Both the position numbers and the translations under genes were made by a program. A model generated the notes under the pieces. That model was not told where the DNA came from and did no database searches. It was given only the letters and a program-made list of their open reading frames with translations. Of a stretch of 64,000 nt of DNA, positions 22,801-32,218 are shown piece by piece. The stretch covers positions 558,001-622,000 of the forward strand of contig JACGCM010002893.1 in the NCBI GenBank assembly GCA_014058105.1. The letters run 5' to 3'. Every line of letters begins with the position of its first letter. The first letter of the stretch is position 1. Source of the stretch: Kingdonia uniflora. Lineage: Eukaryota > Streptophyta > Magnoliopsida > Ranunculales > Circaeasteraceae.

Positions 22801-25193
22801 ATTAAAGATATTGATGAGGATCAAAATTTTCTGTATTTGGGATTCTTTGTTTGATGGAAGTATATGATTCGTACTTACTGCTTGTCTCAGGTCGAGACTT
22901 GGCTTTTTCTTATTGAATTTTCATTCATCAAAACATAAATAAAATGATTAGAAGGGAAAAAAAAGAAGCTCATGCATGTCTCATATTTCCTACAATCTAA
23001 GATAAAATTAATATATTTAAGAAAAATCCTGCTCGTCCCCTTTTTGCTCTAGGATCCCTCAAAGCTCATGCATTTGTCATTTTTCCTGTAATCTAGATGC
23101 CATCTTGCATAGCTATAGATTTGATATCTGAACGGATGTATTACCCATCTTAATGGACTTTACTGAAAGCTCTGCATGTTTGGTAGGTTTATCCACTTGA
23201 TTCAATCTGTGTAAAATGGTTGTAAGGTCAACTTTAGAAAGTGGTCCTTCCAAAACCTTTTTCTTTGTATTCCTTTTAGTTGGTAGTGTTTTGTGAAAGA
23301 ATAGATGGACTGGTGTACATTATTATAACGTGATTGGATTATCCAAATGTCTAAAGAAGTGGTGAATATCATGATAACTTGATAGGGTTACCGTTTTTTT
23401 TTTGTAAACGATGGGGGTTACCGTCAAACAAAGAGGGTGATGGATGACAGTCATAGATTTGATATTTCCAAAATTTGCTTGTTATCCTTTCTTTTTTTTG
23501 CTTGAAATTATACGTTGAGGTGTTGCAAATGTGCCCTCATTTATTTTTGTACATCAGAATAAGATAAATATGTTAAAAAAATTAGCCTTCTTCTAGAAAA
23601 GAATATTGAACAGTAATATATTAAATGAAACGGTTCCCAGAATTGGATAGATATTTTGTTGTCATACACTATCAGAGTGCTGGATTGTAGTTAGAACTAT
23701 ATGTTTATATATCCATTGATGCGGTTCTCAGAAATTTCAATCTTTGATTGACATTTATTTCTTTATCATGAACCCCTGGTTTAATGGACCATATTTGATT
23801 GCTGAAGTATTAATCAATGATGTTTTGCTCAGGAAGGCTCGGTAAATGATGTGGCAGTTAAATTGGATACTAGTACTCCCATGGCACCTTCTTCTGTAGC
23901 TTATCTGGATTCTAGTGACTCCAAAGACCCTTTAATAAAATTAGCCATGGAGAAACTGAAGGAGTCAAAGAAAATTGATGGTGACACAAAGAGTGGACTC
24001 ATTGAGGAAGATAATAAAGAAGTGCCTGTGGGAAAGTTGAAGTCTGACCACAAAACAAGTGTGGGTGGAGAGAGATCGAATAGGGAGAGGGACAAAGACA
24101 AGAAGCCTCGGGACCGGGATAGAGGGAAGGATTTTGATAGGGAACGGGAGGGTGAAAAAGATAGAGACATCATACACAAAGAGAGAAGTCATCGTTCCAA
24201 AGACAAGGGAAAAGATACAGGTTCTGCTCTTAATTTATTTTACAATCTACTTTTGTTCTCTTTGCATTTAACACCTGTTTGTTTCTCTCAATCCTATTTA
24301 CAGTGGCTCTACTTTTTGTATTTGTAGGACATTCTGAGAAATCTAGACATCACCATTCTAGAGGTATGCTTTAACTTTGATGTATGTAGATATTGCAAAC
24401 TTGTCGTTAAGATGCGATATAACTTTTGATTTGCCATTATGATACTGTAAATACGATGGTTGCAGGAAACATAGATCTTTTTTGAACATTAAAAAAAAGA
24501 CTAATAGTTATTATCAAAGAAAAAAAACTTTATTCTCAAAGAAAAGGAGTAATAGTTGCACTAGTATCAGGACTTGGAAGAATGGTGGGTGTTTAAGGTC
24601 GCGATATATTAGAAATTTTTGGGTAAGATATATATGTATCCGACAGCCAATAGTAATTAAACTGCAGTTTTAAGCATATAATTTTTGAATTATGTCTTTT
24701 CGTATTTGGATAAATTATTTTTTGAGTGATAATATATTTATCCATTTAAATATTCTAATAATCAAGTTTAAATGGATAGTGTAACAAGGAGAAACATCTA
24801 ATTATGGTTCTTATAAGGATTTAAGAGATTTTAGTTACAGAACACACGGGCCGACAGTAGCGGTTGGGGTAACGAGCCAATATGAGCACTGAAATAGGCT
24901 CCGTATAGGCATATCCATGTATTTGCCATTTGTCTGATGCTCTCTGTCTGAACGGACCCATGCACTGCCTCTAAATCCGACAATAGTCCCTTGTGACGTT
25001 ACGTAATAATAACTAATCTTGGTGTCATCAAAATGTACAAACGTTTTTCGTATTATATATTAGTTTAGATGGCACTATGAATGAGAATGAGAATGAGATT
25101 TTGCTTCTGTACTTGTCAGATTACGATGAATATCAGGGATCCTCGTATTCATCCCGGGAGAAAGATCAGCGCCACAGACACCACCCATATTGA
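10804..25193 (+). CDS. CYCL1: Cyclin-L (arginine-rich cyclin, CYCL1), 8 coding exons
   Basis: L-type cyclins partner CDK11/CDKG-type kinases and act in pre-mRNA splicing and transcription in the nucleus. Coding exons are 10804-10955, 11063-11144, 11241-11381, 11485-11654, 22500-22773, 23833-24220, 24328-24363 and 25120-25193. All junctions are GT-AG and keep frame, giving 438 residues, close to the roughly 416 of Arabidopsis CYCL1;1. The cyclin boxes cover about residues 30-240 ([20 protein letters not shown], then [40 protein letters not shown]). Exon 6 encodes the basic RD/RE-rich tail ([20 protein letters not shown]) and exon 8 ends RHRHHPY. Exon 3 has [10 protein letters not shown] where relatives usually have LEENPRKARQ. 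The fourth intron is 10.8 kb because of transposon insertions. The gene looks intact. Confidence 0.95.
11655..12578 (+). other. First part of cyclin-L intron 4, nothing recognised
   Basis: The donor GTACGT follows exon 4 directly. The rest is AT-rich unique-looking sequence with scattered stops in all frames. I see no gene or clear repeat before the hAT-like end at 12579. Confidence 0.6.
12579..12715. mobile_element. hAT-like MITE fragment in cyclin-L intron 4
   Basis: It starts CAGGGGCGGCCCTGGG, the typical first bases of a widespread plant hAT MITE group, and continues through GCCTAGGGCCTCC and, at the far side, CTTAGGGCCCCTAAAAG. No clear 8-bp target duplication was found, so one end may be lost. 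Confidence 0.45.
12996..13633. repeat. About 78-bp tandem duplication split by a MITE
   Basis: The unit GTGATTTTATGAAAATGGAC...TTCTTAT occurs at 12996-13072. Its first part recurs at 13073-13104 and its second part (CAATTCCCTAAATTTTGAGG onward) at 13580-13633. The break between the two parts of unit 2 is exactly where the MITE at 13113-13571 sits, so the tandem duplication predates the insertion. Confidence 0.8.
13113..13571. mobile_element. 459-bp MITE, probably Mutator-like
   Basis: The terminal repeats are CTAGGTAACAACGACAC on the left and, inverted, CTATGTAACATGGACAC on the right. Flanks CTCTTGAC (13105-13112) and CTCCTAAC (13572-13579) match at 6 of 8 positions, as expected for an old 8-9 bp target duplication. 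The interior is rich in GTGTCGGACACGG near both ends and contains no coding frame. Confidence 0.75.
13634..14345. other. Cyclin-L intron 4, two short open frames without recognisable family
   Basis: Open frames at 13628-13873 and 13982-14212 (plus) include a Trp/Lys-rich segment ([15 protein letters not shown]). Neither matches a family I know. The second could be retroelement debris because a Gypsy fragment follows directly. Confidence 0.3.
14346..14531 (-). pseudogene. Gypsy integrase C-terminal fragment
   Basis: Sixty residues read [18 protein letters not shown], then [16 protein letters not shown]. This is the FxxGDxVMVYLRKER...KLxxxxxGPFxV signature at the end of plant Ty3/Gypsy integrases. 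Both sides are cut off, and it lies just outside the copia element that follows. Confidence 0.65.
14658..14888 (-). repeat. Copia 3' LTR (231 bp)
   Basis: This is a direct repeat of 16885-17112 with scattered differences and small indels. On the minus strand it begins TGTTAAAGTTATATT and ends CATTGTAAT. The divergence suggests an old insertion. Confidence 0.88.
14989..16097 (-). pseudogene. Copia reverse transcriptase and RNase H, broken
   Basis: In order on the minus strand: [12 protein letters not shown] and [17 protein letters not shown] (RT palm entry). Then [13 protein letters not shown], where the active-site YVDDM has become SIDDM, and [14 protein letters not shown]. Then [15 protein letters not shown] and [13 protein letters not shown] of RNase H, ending HIEIDCHF. 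Several frameshifts separate the blocks. It is a dead copy within the copia element. Confidence 0.88.
16289..16615 (-). pseudogene. Copia gag N-terminal fragment
   Basis: The stretch [20 protein letters not shown], followed by GLWDYIDG, is the N-terminal UBN2-type gag signature of plant copia elements. It is followed within 200 bp by RT sequence, so the rest of gag, protease and integrase have been deleted. Confidence 0.75.
16885..17112 (-). repeat. Copia 5' LTR (228 bp)
   Basis: Partner of 14658-14888. It begins TGTTCAACTTATATT on the minus strand, and the primer-binding site follows at 16883-16869. The 700 bp to its right (17113-17814) are intron sequence with nothing recognised. Confidence 0.88.
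17820..18133 (-). repeat. TR-GAG 3' LTR (314 bp)
   Basis: Direct repeat of 21182-21508. It starts TTATACGAACTACTAG and ends CCTATCA on the plus strand. The left duplication GATTC abuts it. Confidence 0.9.
18180..19513 (-). pseudogene. Retrotransposon gag C-terminal half, degenerate
   Basis: Read on the minus strand, segments include [20 protein letters not shown], the [20 protein letters not shown] stretch, then [15 protein letters not shown] and [10 protein letters not shown]. These are typical of the plant retrotransposon gag domain. A weak CCHC-like YNCGKTEH follows at about 18320. Stops and frameshifts are frequent. No pol gene follows. Confidence 0.7.
19520..20580. mobile_element. GC-rich low-complexity insertion interrupting gag
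   Basis: The two ends are rich in related strings (GGACCTGGGTCGGGTTCG at 19600-19780; ACCGAAACCGATCCGACCTG and GGTCGGGTCGGTCCGGATTG at 20455-20530), partly in inverted orientation. The middle is AT-rich without coding frames. It separates the gag N-terminal part (20586-21057) from the C-terminal part. Exact ends and any target duplication could not be fixed. Confidence 0.5.
20586..21057 (-). pseudogene. Retrotransposon gag N-terminal part
   Basis: The frame begins [19 protein letters not shown], a coiled-coil start usual for gag of this group, and continues with one frame change through an acidic stretch ([19 protein letters not shown]). It is truncated at about 20586 by the nested insertion. 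It starts about 110 bp after the primer-binding site. Confidence 0.6.
21182..21508 (-). repeat. TR-GAG 5' LTR (327 bp)
   Basis: Partner of 17820-18133. It begins TGATAGGAATTGCGG on the minus strand. The right duplication GATTC is at 21509-21513. The remainder of intron 4 (21514-22499) shows nothing else, apart from the splice acceptor TTTTGTACAG before exon 5. Confidence 0.9.
22774..23832 (+). other. Cyclin-L intron 5
   Basis: GTGATT donor at 22774 and GCTCAG acceptor ending at 23832. AT-rich, with no repeats or coding frames recognised. Introns 6 (24221-24327) and 7 (24364-25119) are likewise empty apart from AT-rich runs. Confidence 0.7.
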
Positions 25194-25333
25194 GCCTCAA
25201 GTACTACCACATTTCTGCATTTTGGATTAAATAGCTGATGAGATCGAAGTCCTTGATTTGTGTATTTAAGATTTTTGCCATTTCGCAAGAAGGGTTCAAC
25301 AAATTTGATATCAACCCTTAGTCTGTAATTTTG

Positions 25334-25363
25334 TATTAGTATTAGTATTAGTATTAGTATTAG
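25334..25363. repeat. (TATTAG)n microsatellite in the cyclin-L 3' flank
   Basis: Five consecutive hexamers TATTAG lie about 140 bp after the stop codon, probably within the 3' UTR. The rest of 25194-26010 has no recognisable gene. Confidence 0.85.
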
Positions 25364-26011
25364 TTTATACCACTTCAGTGAACTATTATTGGATCTGAAC
25401 ATACACTGTTTTTTGAAGAGGCAACCAGAGGGTTAGTTTATTCATATATATCTTTTGATTGTGTTTTGCATCATTTTATGATAATGGATTCTAGGTATTG
25501 AAACTGAGTTTTACCGCTGTCCATCTAGGCTGAAGTCATGGAAACTTGGATGCATGCACACATTTTTCATTTCTGATTTGTATCTGTACATTTGAGTTAT
25601 TTTTCTGTAAATAATTGGCTAATGACTATATTTAACTCATGTCTTCAATCTCTTAATAAGTTATGTTTGTTCGATAAACAAACTCGTCAGAATTTACAGT
25701 TTGTTCTTACTACACAATATCATTATTAATGGAGCATCCGAATTCATGACATAGCACTGTTTCCTTATCTCTTAGGCATTTCCCATCGGTTATTGATGGT
25801 CACTTAATAAGGCTTATACCATGAACATATTTTAATCTAAGAACTTTTAATGCTTTGATTTGGGTTAAATTTCCAGATTTAACCACTGAATATTGGGATC
25901 TACAATCCCTTATGTCAATTTGGAAAGCTCTTGGAAATACTGCAAATAGATGAAGGAACAAGTTTGCGTATTAGTTGTAGACCTGCTTATAAAGGAGGTC
26001 TGGGCACTCGG

Positions 26012-26131
26012 AAAGCCATTTTTCACAACCAATCTCTCCTCACTAAGTTAGTAGCAGGTTCGAGGAACAACAAAGCCATTTTTCACAACCAATCTCTCCT
26101 CACTAAGTTAGTAGCAGGTTCGAGGAACAAC
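26012..26131. repeat. Perfect 60-bp tandem duplication
   Basis: Two identical 60-bp units begin AAAGCCATTTTTCACAACC. Together with upstream 25931-26011 they form an 85-codon open frame (to 26188). I recognise no protein in it. The lack of any difference between units points to a recent duplication. Confidence 0.9.
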
Positions 26132-26592
26132 AATCACAATACCGAAAAAATGAAAACCATTACCCCCTTGGGGTGTTTAAAAGGCTAGAGAAATCCTAAA
26201 GCCAGCTTAGAGGCCTTCAGGACAAATGAAACAACAACTATAATTCCACAACAACTTGATATTTCTGAGGGTAAGGAGTATGAGGTTCAAGCAACACTTG
26301 TTGAAGTGGGGTATTCACGATCTTTATATTTCCCGCTAGCTGTTGTTCTCCTTTCAGTATTGCTTTCCTCAGATAGATCTTCACTGTTGTACTTTATCTT
26401 TTTCTTCTTGACTTCTGCCTAATGGGATCGAGTCTGGAGGGTTGAGTCATGTCCTTGTTGATTTTGCGTGAGTGTAGCGAGTGTAAACTTAGGTCACTAC
26501 AACTTCATATTTTTGATGGTTTTTGAAGAATTTATATTTGGTATTTGTTTCATTTCGTGTCTAGAATAAGTGTCAGACTATATATATTTCGC

Positions 26593-27963
26593 TTATTCTT
26601 TATTGGTTACATTATGTTTCGTCATCATCTGTTTGAGGAATGTATATAGGCCTTGAAGCGCGATTTCTGTATCGTCGCTCTTCATCAGTTCTCCTGCAAT
26701 TTCAGCTGGGGTGGTCTCGACTTCCTCGATCAGACCTATGATTTCTTTGAAGAGGAGGTGGTCATGGATCCCAAGATAATTGGAGGCCAAGACTTTGAAG
26801 CCGTCCGGAGTGCAGTAGGACATGTGGACGTGAATGTCCATGCGACCCGGACGAAGCAATGCAGGATCGAGCTTTTCCTTGTGGTTTGTGGTAAATATAA
26901 TGATACGTTCATCTCCACAACTTGACCAGAGTCCATCGATGAAGTTAAGTACTCCCGACAGTGTTACCTCGTTTTCGTGGTTGGACCTCCCGTCTATCTC
27001 CATTTCTCTATTTTCTAACTTACTAGTACAATCAATGTCTTCAAGAACTAGGATCGACCGGTTGGACGTTGCAAGCAATATTCTCCTGAGATCCGAATTG
27101 CAACGAATATCCGTGAGGTCCATATCGTATATGTCGAAGTTCAAATAGTTTCCCACGGCTGCGATCAAGCTAGATTTTCCGGTTCCCGGAGGTCCGTACA
27201 ACAAATACCCGCGCTTCCAAGCTTTGCCAACTCTTTTATACATGTCCTTCCTCTCAATGAACTTGTCCAAGTCGTGAATCAGCGTGTTTTTAAGATCCGA
27301 ATCCATTGCAATAGTATCAAAGGTTGCTGGATGATCAAGATTCACTGATCTCCAATAGTCTCCGCTATTGAAATCTATAGTGTGAAGCTTTAGTACCTTG
27401 GATTCTTCTTTAATGGCTTGGAATTCTCTTAACAAGTACGGCAGATAATGATCCAACACCGTCTGTTTGTGTTTCTTATGAAAACTAAGCTCGAACGCTC
27501 TGTTCTCCGACCTGAAGCTGAACATATTCTGACCATGACGGTTGAAGCCAGTGTTCAAGGTTTTTAAAGGTGTGCAAACGAATCTCCATTTTAACTTCAC
27601 ACCTTGGAAGACGTCCACGACCTCTTCATTCTTGTCCATCGTGATCTCAAATTTCTTCTCCTTTTCAAGTTTGCACACTTTGAGTCTCCGTGTAGAGCGG
27701 TTCACTTTTGTGCCTAAGTAAGTATTAGTAGCTTCGTAGATTTTGTTTACGGAGAGGCCATCGGATTCTTCGATGACAATGGTGAGTTGTGAGGAAAGGT
27801 GGTTAGAGATGCTACGAAAAGTCGAGAAGATGTAATTTTGGGCTTCTGATGGGAGGAAATCATTGGCAATTGTTCGAATAAGCATAGCGGATGCTGCCAA
27901 TGAGGCCGCAGTTGATAGGACTAGTTTAGTGGAGGGAATGTTTTCTTTGCTGAACATTGACAT
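26593..27963 (-). CDS. AAA-ATPase of the AATP1/HSR4 (BCS1-like) family
   Basis: This is a membrane-anchored AAA ATPase of 456 residues in a single exon, as is typical of this plant stress and defence-responsive family, whose members lie on ER or mitochondrial membranes. A hydrophobic N-terminal segment (LVLSTAASLAASAMLI, about residues 14-29) is followed by the family's N-terminal AAA-associated region (about 30-125). The ATPase core has Walker A GPPGTGKSS at about 257, Walker B ILVLEDIDC at about 304, the sensor FTTNHKEKLDPALL at about 357, and the arginine-finger motif RPGRMD at about 371. All key residues are present and the frame is intact. Element A2 begins 320 bp upstream of its ATG, so its promoter is short or includes transposon sequence. 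The exact orthologue cannot be set by eye. Confidence 0.95.
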   Translation of the reverse strand: MSMFSKENIPSTKLVLSTAASLAASAMLIRTIANDFLPSEAQNYIFSTFRSISNHLSSQLTIVIEESDGLSVNKIYEATNTYLGTKVNRSTRRLKVCKLEKEKKFEITMDKNEEVVDVFQGVKLKWRFVCTPLKTLNTGFNRHGQNMFSFRSENRAFELSFHKKHKQTVLDHYLPYLLREFQAIKEESKVLKLHTIDFNSGDYWRSVNLDHPATFDTIAMDSDLKNTLIHDLDKFIERKDMYKRVGKAWKRGYLLYGPPGTGKSSLIAAVGNYLNFDIYDMDLTDIRCNSDLRRILLATSNRSILVLEDIDCTSKLENREMEIDGRSNHENEVTLSGVLNFIDGLWSSCGDERIIIFTTNHKEKLDPALLRPGRMDIHVHMSYCTPDGFKVLASNYLGIHDHLLFKEIIGLIEEVETTPAEIAGELMKSDDTEIALQGLYTFLKQMMTKHNVTNKE

Positions 27964-28280
27964 AATGATGTAATGGAGTCACTAGAATTATTTGAAGTTC
28001 TGACTGAAGAGACCGGGATAACCACTATAATGTAAGTGAGTTTGAAGATGAGGACGTTATTCCGGATATTAAAAGAGGTCGCCCGGGGAGGATTGGAAAA
28101 AACTTGTAGAAAGATGGAATTTATAGAGATTTTTGTGAACAAGAAAGTCATTCCCATATGAGAAATTTCTAAACAATGGATGGTCTTTGCGCGTGAAATT
28201 TCTTGCCCACCAAGTCTTGAATTAATCTTTGAACTTGTCAAGCAAGGTTCCATTTTTGTTGTGTGACTATAAACCTCTGT

Positions 28281-28283
28281 TAA
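28281..28283. repeat. TAA target-site duplication, left of A2
   Basis: TAA precedes the terminal GAGCAAACGCAGCAG. The same TAA follows the right terminus at 34720-34722. A 3-bp TWA duplication is the PIF/Harbinger hallmark. Confidence 0.85.
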
Positions 28284-28429
28284 GAGCAAACGCAGCAGGG
28301 TGTGGGTTGAGTTGGGTTTGCAAACCCACACTCAAACGTCTCCCAGCAGCGACTGTTTGGGTGTGAGTTGGATGACTTGGCGCTACAGGAACTCAACCGA
28401 GTGTGAGGAACTCACACTAATTTTTTTTT

Positions 28430-28500
28430 GAGTTTGGCGGTGTTTAGATCACCGCGCGGTGTTCTTTTTACCGCGCGGCGATCTAAACACCTCCAAACTC
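28430..28500. repeat. Palindrome at the ORF1 side of A2
   Basis: A 71-bp inverted repeat starts GAGTTTGGCGGTGTTTAGAT and ends as its near reverse complement, with a core of two CCGCGCGG units around TGTTCTTTTTA. It lies 146 bp inside the left end and 80 bp before ORF1. Confidence 0.92.
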
Positions 28501-28581
28501 AATTATTTTGATCAACACTCCCTGACAACTTCTTCCCCAACCCAATTGCGGAGCTGAGGAGAACCTCTACGCTCTCCCCAA

Positions 28582-30060
28582 ATGATGAACTCCGGCACCA
28601 GTAGTAATAACTCTACACCGTCGACCCCATCCTCCCATAACCCACGTTCAGTACCATTCGCTCAACACCCATCATCATATTCACTCCATACCTCTACCAA
28701 AACTCATCGCAATTTCAACCTCAATTCCAATCATAGGCCCCACCTCCGTTTACCATGTCGCAAGGGGATCCTAGTTATGGACAATATCAAAGTCCATTTA
28801 CACTCTCTCAACCACAACCTCAGACGTTTAGCCCGTACTATCAACCCTCTCCGCTCACTTAGCCTCAAGGTTTTCAACCTCCAAATTACTTTTAGAACTA
28901 TCTATTCCATGGTGAATCTACTCAGCACAATCAAAGTGACGCAAATGCGTCAATACCTGTTAAAGCGACGGCTCCCCAGAAAGAAAAAGGAAAAGGAAGA
29001 AAAAAAAGAACACCCGCAAAACAAAGACCAAGCGTGTAAGTGCCAGAAGATTATGAGTTTTTAGACGAGACAGATGATGCTGGAATGTATTGAACGGATG
29101 TAGACTTTACGTGTCTCGCAAGGGCGTGGGTAACAACTTCTGTCCAAACAAATGGCCGCACAAAAAGTTTTACTTTATATCAAAATATTAACATTGCCTT
29201 TAATAGAGACCCCAAGTGTTCCACACGATGATCATCTGGGTCAACCAAATCTCAGTGGTATGCCCTTAATGCACAATGTGTGGCGTACAAGGGGATAGTT
29301 GCTCAAGAACAATTTAAGAATAGCAGCGAAAAAATAGAAGAAGATCGGGTACGCTATAATTTCTTTTAATTCAATGTCAATTATTTCTCGCGGATATACA
29401 CGTTATTTATTTGTATTGGGTAATTTTGCTAATTGTAGAAAAATGATGCATACAAAATCTATAAAGGCTTGAATGGCGACAATGACTTCAAACACCGTGA
29501 AGCGTATAAGATTTTGGCACGAGAACCGCGATGGGCCAAACTAAGGATGATGGGTTGAACCATGTGATGAATATACCAAGAAATGTAGCCAGAAGAACAT
29601 CAGACAATTCTTCTCTGGGGAACTCAGTCGGATCAAACAATCTATCGGAGGACCCCGACGGCCCACCTACACCTCAATCCCCCGGCCCAAATTTTGACTT
29701 AGATGGTTCGTTGTATGAAGGTGGAAGCAGGCCCATCGGCTAAAAACTCTATAGAAAGAACCTTGCATCACAAAAGGCAATAGAGGGTGTGACTGCATCT
29801 GGTAGCGGTATCTAAATAATGCTAGATGAACTACGGTTGGAGAAGATACAAGCAAAAAAAAGAAAAGGAAAGAAGAAGAGCAGAAGCAATGCAACACTGG
29901 CAAGCTAAAATGGAATTGGAGCAAGCAAAGGAAGACCGCAAAATCATAGAGAAAGACTTGAGTACTCTTTCTGGACATCAATTGCAATACTATCTGCAAA
30001 GGCAAGCTGAGATCATGGAACGTCTGGCCAAGAGGGGCGGACCAGGTACTTGAAGTGGTG
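28582..30060 (+). pseudogene. Harbinger ORF1 (trihelix/Myb-like accessory protein) of A2, frameshifted
   Basis: The start is the ATG at 28582 (MMNSGTSSNNSTPSTP), giving an N-terminal Ser/Asn/Pro-rich region. The frame shifts within the first 60 codons. Later blocks include a trihelix-like part (FLDETDDAGMY, then FNRDPK and YALNAQCVAYKGIVAQEQF) and, after a probable intron starting at the GTACGC donor at about 29349, a segment ending EDPDGPPTPQSPGPNFD. The C-terminal coiled coil (about 29826-30053) is acidic and basic in turn and ends HLAKRGG-like (ERLAKRGGPGT). The domain arrangement, Myb-like head plus NAM-associated-type coiled tail, is standard for Harbinger ORF1. It is broken by several frameshifts and converges on the transposase. 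Confidence 0.72.
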
Positions 30061-30425
30061 ATGAAATATAATTTAACTTTGTTGTATATATAAGTTTTTT
30101 ATCCAAGAATATAGTTTAATAACCAATAATGTAAACGTTTGAATAATGTAATACTCAAAATTCTACAGTTTGTTTTTGAAATGTTTATTTCTGATAATAT
30201 TGCGTTAAAACAAATACAAGATCAATATTGTATTAAAAAAACAAGTTTAATAAACTTGTACGACTAAGAGAAGCATTAAATTACATCAAGAACACACAAA
30301 TAATACAAGAAATGGAGTACTAATTTTGAAGATTTCCCTTCACGGCCCACAAATGCTCGATTAGATCATCCTTTAGATCAAAGTGAAGTTCTCGACTTCG
30401 AATCCGGTTCATTCGATATAAAAGA

Positions 30426-31655
30426 TTATATTGTTCCGCGTTCGCGTACAATATCAAACCGTTCGCCTTCGATAGTTGAGGGCTCGACCAGATTGTAGTC
30501 TAAGTATGATGGGAATGCACCTCGTTCCTCTTCGATGATCATATTGTACATTATCACGCACGCCTTCATGACATTGCTCAAAACTTGGGGGTCCCACAAT
30601 TTAACCGGATTTTTTATAACATTGAACCGAGATTGTAAAACCCCAAACGCCCGTTCTACGTCTTTTCGGCAACTTTTTTGTTGTTGAGCAAATAATTTTT
30701 GTTTCGCTGTAACCGGATTGGATATGGTTTGGACAAGTGTTCCCCATTTGGGGTATATGCTATCCGCTAGGTAATACCCCATATCATAAGCTTTTCTGGC
30801 AATTGTATAGTTGCAAGGCGGAGCGATACCATCGGCTAGGTCGGTGAAAAGATGTGATTGTTGCAGGAGATTGATATCATTGTAAAACCCTGGTAACCCA
30901 AAAAAAGTATGCAAAATCCAAAGGTCGTGTGAAGCTACCGCTTCAAGAATCGGTGTCGCATTGGGGTAATGACCAGTAAATTGACCGTGCCAAGCTTTGG
31001 GACAATTTTTCCATATTCAATGCATGCAATCAAGGCTTCCTAACATGTCGGGAAATCCCTGGGACTCTCCGATCGCTTTTAACTTTTCGACGTCGGCCGC
31101 GTTTGGTGTTTGAAGATATTCCTCGCCAAAAATTTGTATAACCACAACACAAAACCTTTTCACACATAACAAGGTTGTGTTTTCTCCTATTCAGATATAT
31201 TCGTCAAAAAGATCTACCACAACACCGTAGCTTAGAAAACGTAGTGCTGTGACTACCTTTTGGTACGGTGATAACCCCATAGTACCAGCGTTGTTGGGTT
31301 TTTGGACAAAATAATGATCATGTGCAACGACTGCTTCGAATAGACGCATAAACATGTCTCTACTCATACGAAAATGTCGCCGAAATTCCCATGGCTCATA
31401 TGTGCAATTCGGCTTGAAGTAGTCTCGTATAATGCTGTAATGCCCCAATGGGTGATCTCGCTTCTTTCTCTTATCCTTACGGCCCATGACACTCCCGCCG
31501 TAACTCGAAGTTGTATCCTCAACTACTATGTTCACTGCAGCTTGGTGCAGAACGTAAATTGCCACCGCACAATTAAAGATAAGATCGTCATCGGAGGACG
31601 ACGATGATAAACCTGGAGGATCGGGTATGGATGAATCAGATGATGAAGAAGACAT
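30426..31655 (-). pseudogene. Harbinger DDE transposase of A2, with nonsense codons
   Basis: The start is the ATG at 31655 (MSSSSSDSSIPDPPG), about 120 bp from the central palindrome. The N-terminal region has KDKRKKRDHPLGHY and a helix-turn-helix-like FRMSRDMFMRLFEAV. The catalytic residues are Asp in GSLDCMH, Asp in YNDINLLQQS, and Glu in DVERAFGVLQ, so all three acids are present. In-frame TGA codons replace Arg in EYIRIGE (about 31189) and Trp after DCMH (about 31021). Homology with A1 continues to about 30290, past a further stop at 30426. It is otherwise full length for a plant Harbinger transposase (about 400 residues). Confidence 0.9.
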
Positions 31656-31775
31656 TTGAGGCTGTGGAGTTGAGAGAATGGTGTAATATCAGATGGTGAA
31701 CAAGTTTCCAATGGATGAGAGAAGTGTAAAAATATGAAAAATATAAAAGGGGAAGAAGTTGTGGGTCTTTTTCCC

Positions 31776-31867
31776 TAGATTTGGCGGTGAAATGAACACT
31801 GCGCGGTGTTCCTTTTACCGCGCGGTAAAAGGAACACCACGCAGTGTTCATTTCACCGCCAAATCTA
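31776..31867. repeat. 92-bp palindrome between transposition and PMD modules of A2
   Basis: It starts TAGATTTGGCGGTGAAATGA and ends with the reverse complement of that string. The core has three CCGCGCGG-like octamers separated by TGTTCCTTTTA and its complement. The match to 2963-3037 of A1 places it at the same junction in both copies. Confidence 0.95.
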
Positions 31868-31895
31868 TATTTTTATTTGAACTCAGTGATAATTT

Positions 31896-32067
31896 TGTTC
31901 GAATAAAATTAGGTTCTATTCGAATAAAACTGCTCAGTGCCAAATTGTGTAAAATTGTTAAAATTTATTCGAATAGACATTGAAAAAACTCTACCAAGAA
32001 CCTAAAAACTTCACCAAATAGTCAGTAGAAATGTAAAATACCTCAGTGCAAATTTATTCGAACAGAC
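31896..32067. repeat. Array of TTCGAATA motifs
   Basis: Four TTCGAA motifs (GTTCGAATAAA, ATTCGAATAAA, ATTCGAATAGA, ATTCGAACAGA) lie between the central palindrome and the 3' end of the PMD gene. A1 has GTTCGAAC motifs in the equivalent place. Confidence 0.7.
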
Positions 32068-32218
32068 AAATAGTCAATTTCAACATTAGATAATCATGGC
32101 TAATGAACATTAAGAACATCCAAAACATTGTCTACAAATATATCGTCTACTCATAATCATCTACATAATCAAAGTTGAGCTTCTACATCGTCTAAAAAAA
32201 CATAAAAATTACCTATAT

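Noticed and set aside
28001..28280. Minus-strand frame (27921-28331) upstream of the AAA-ATPase as an N-terminal extension
   Set aside because: It is in another frame, runs into element A2 sequence, and has no similarity to the family. The ATG at 27963 gives the normal family start.
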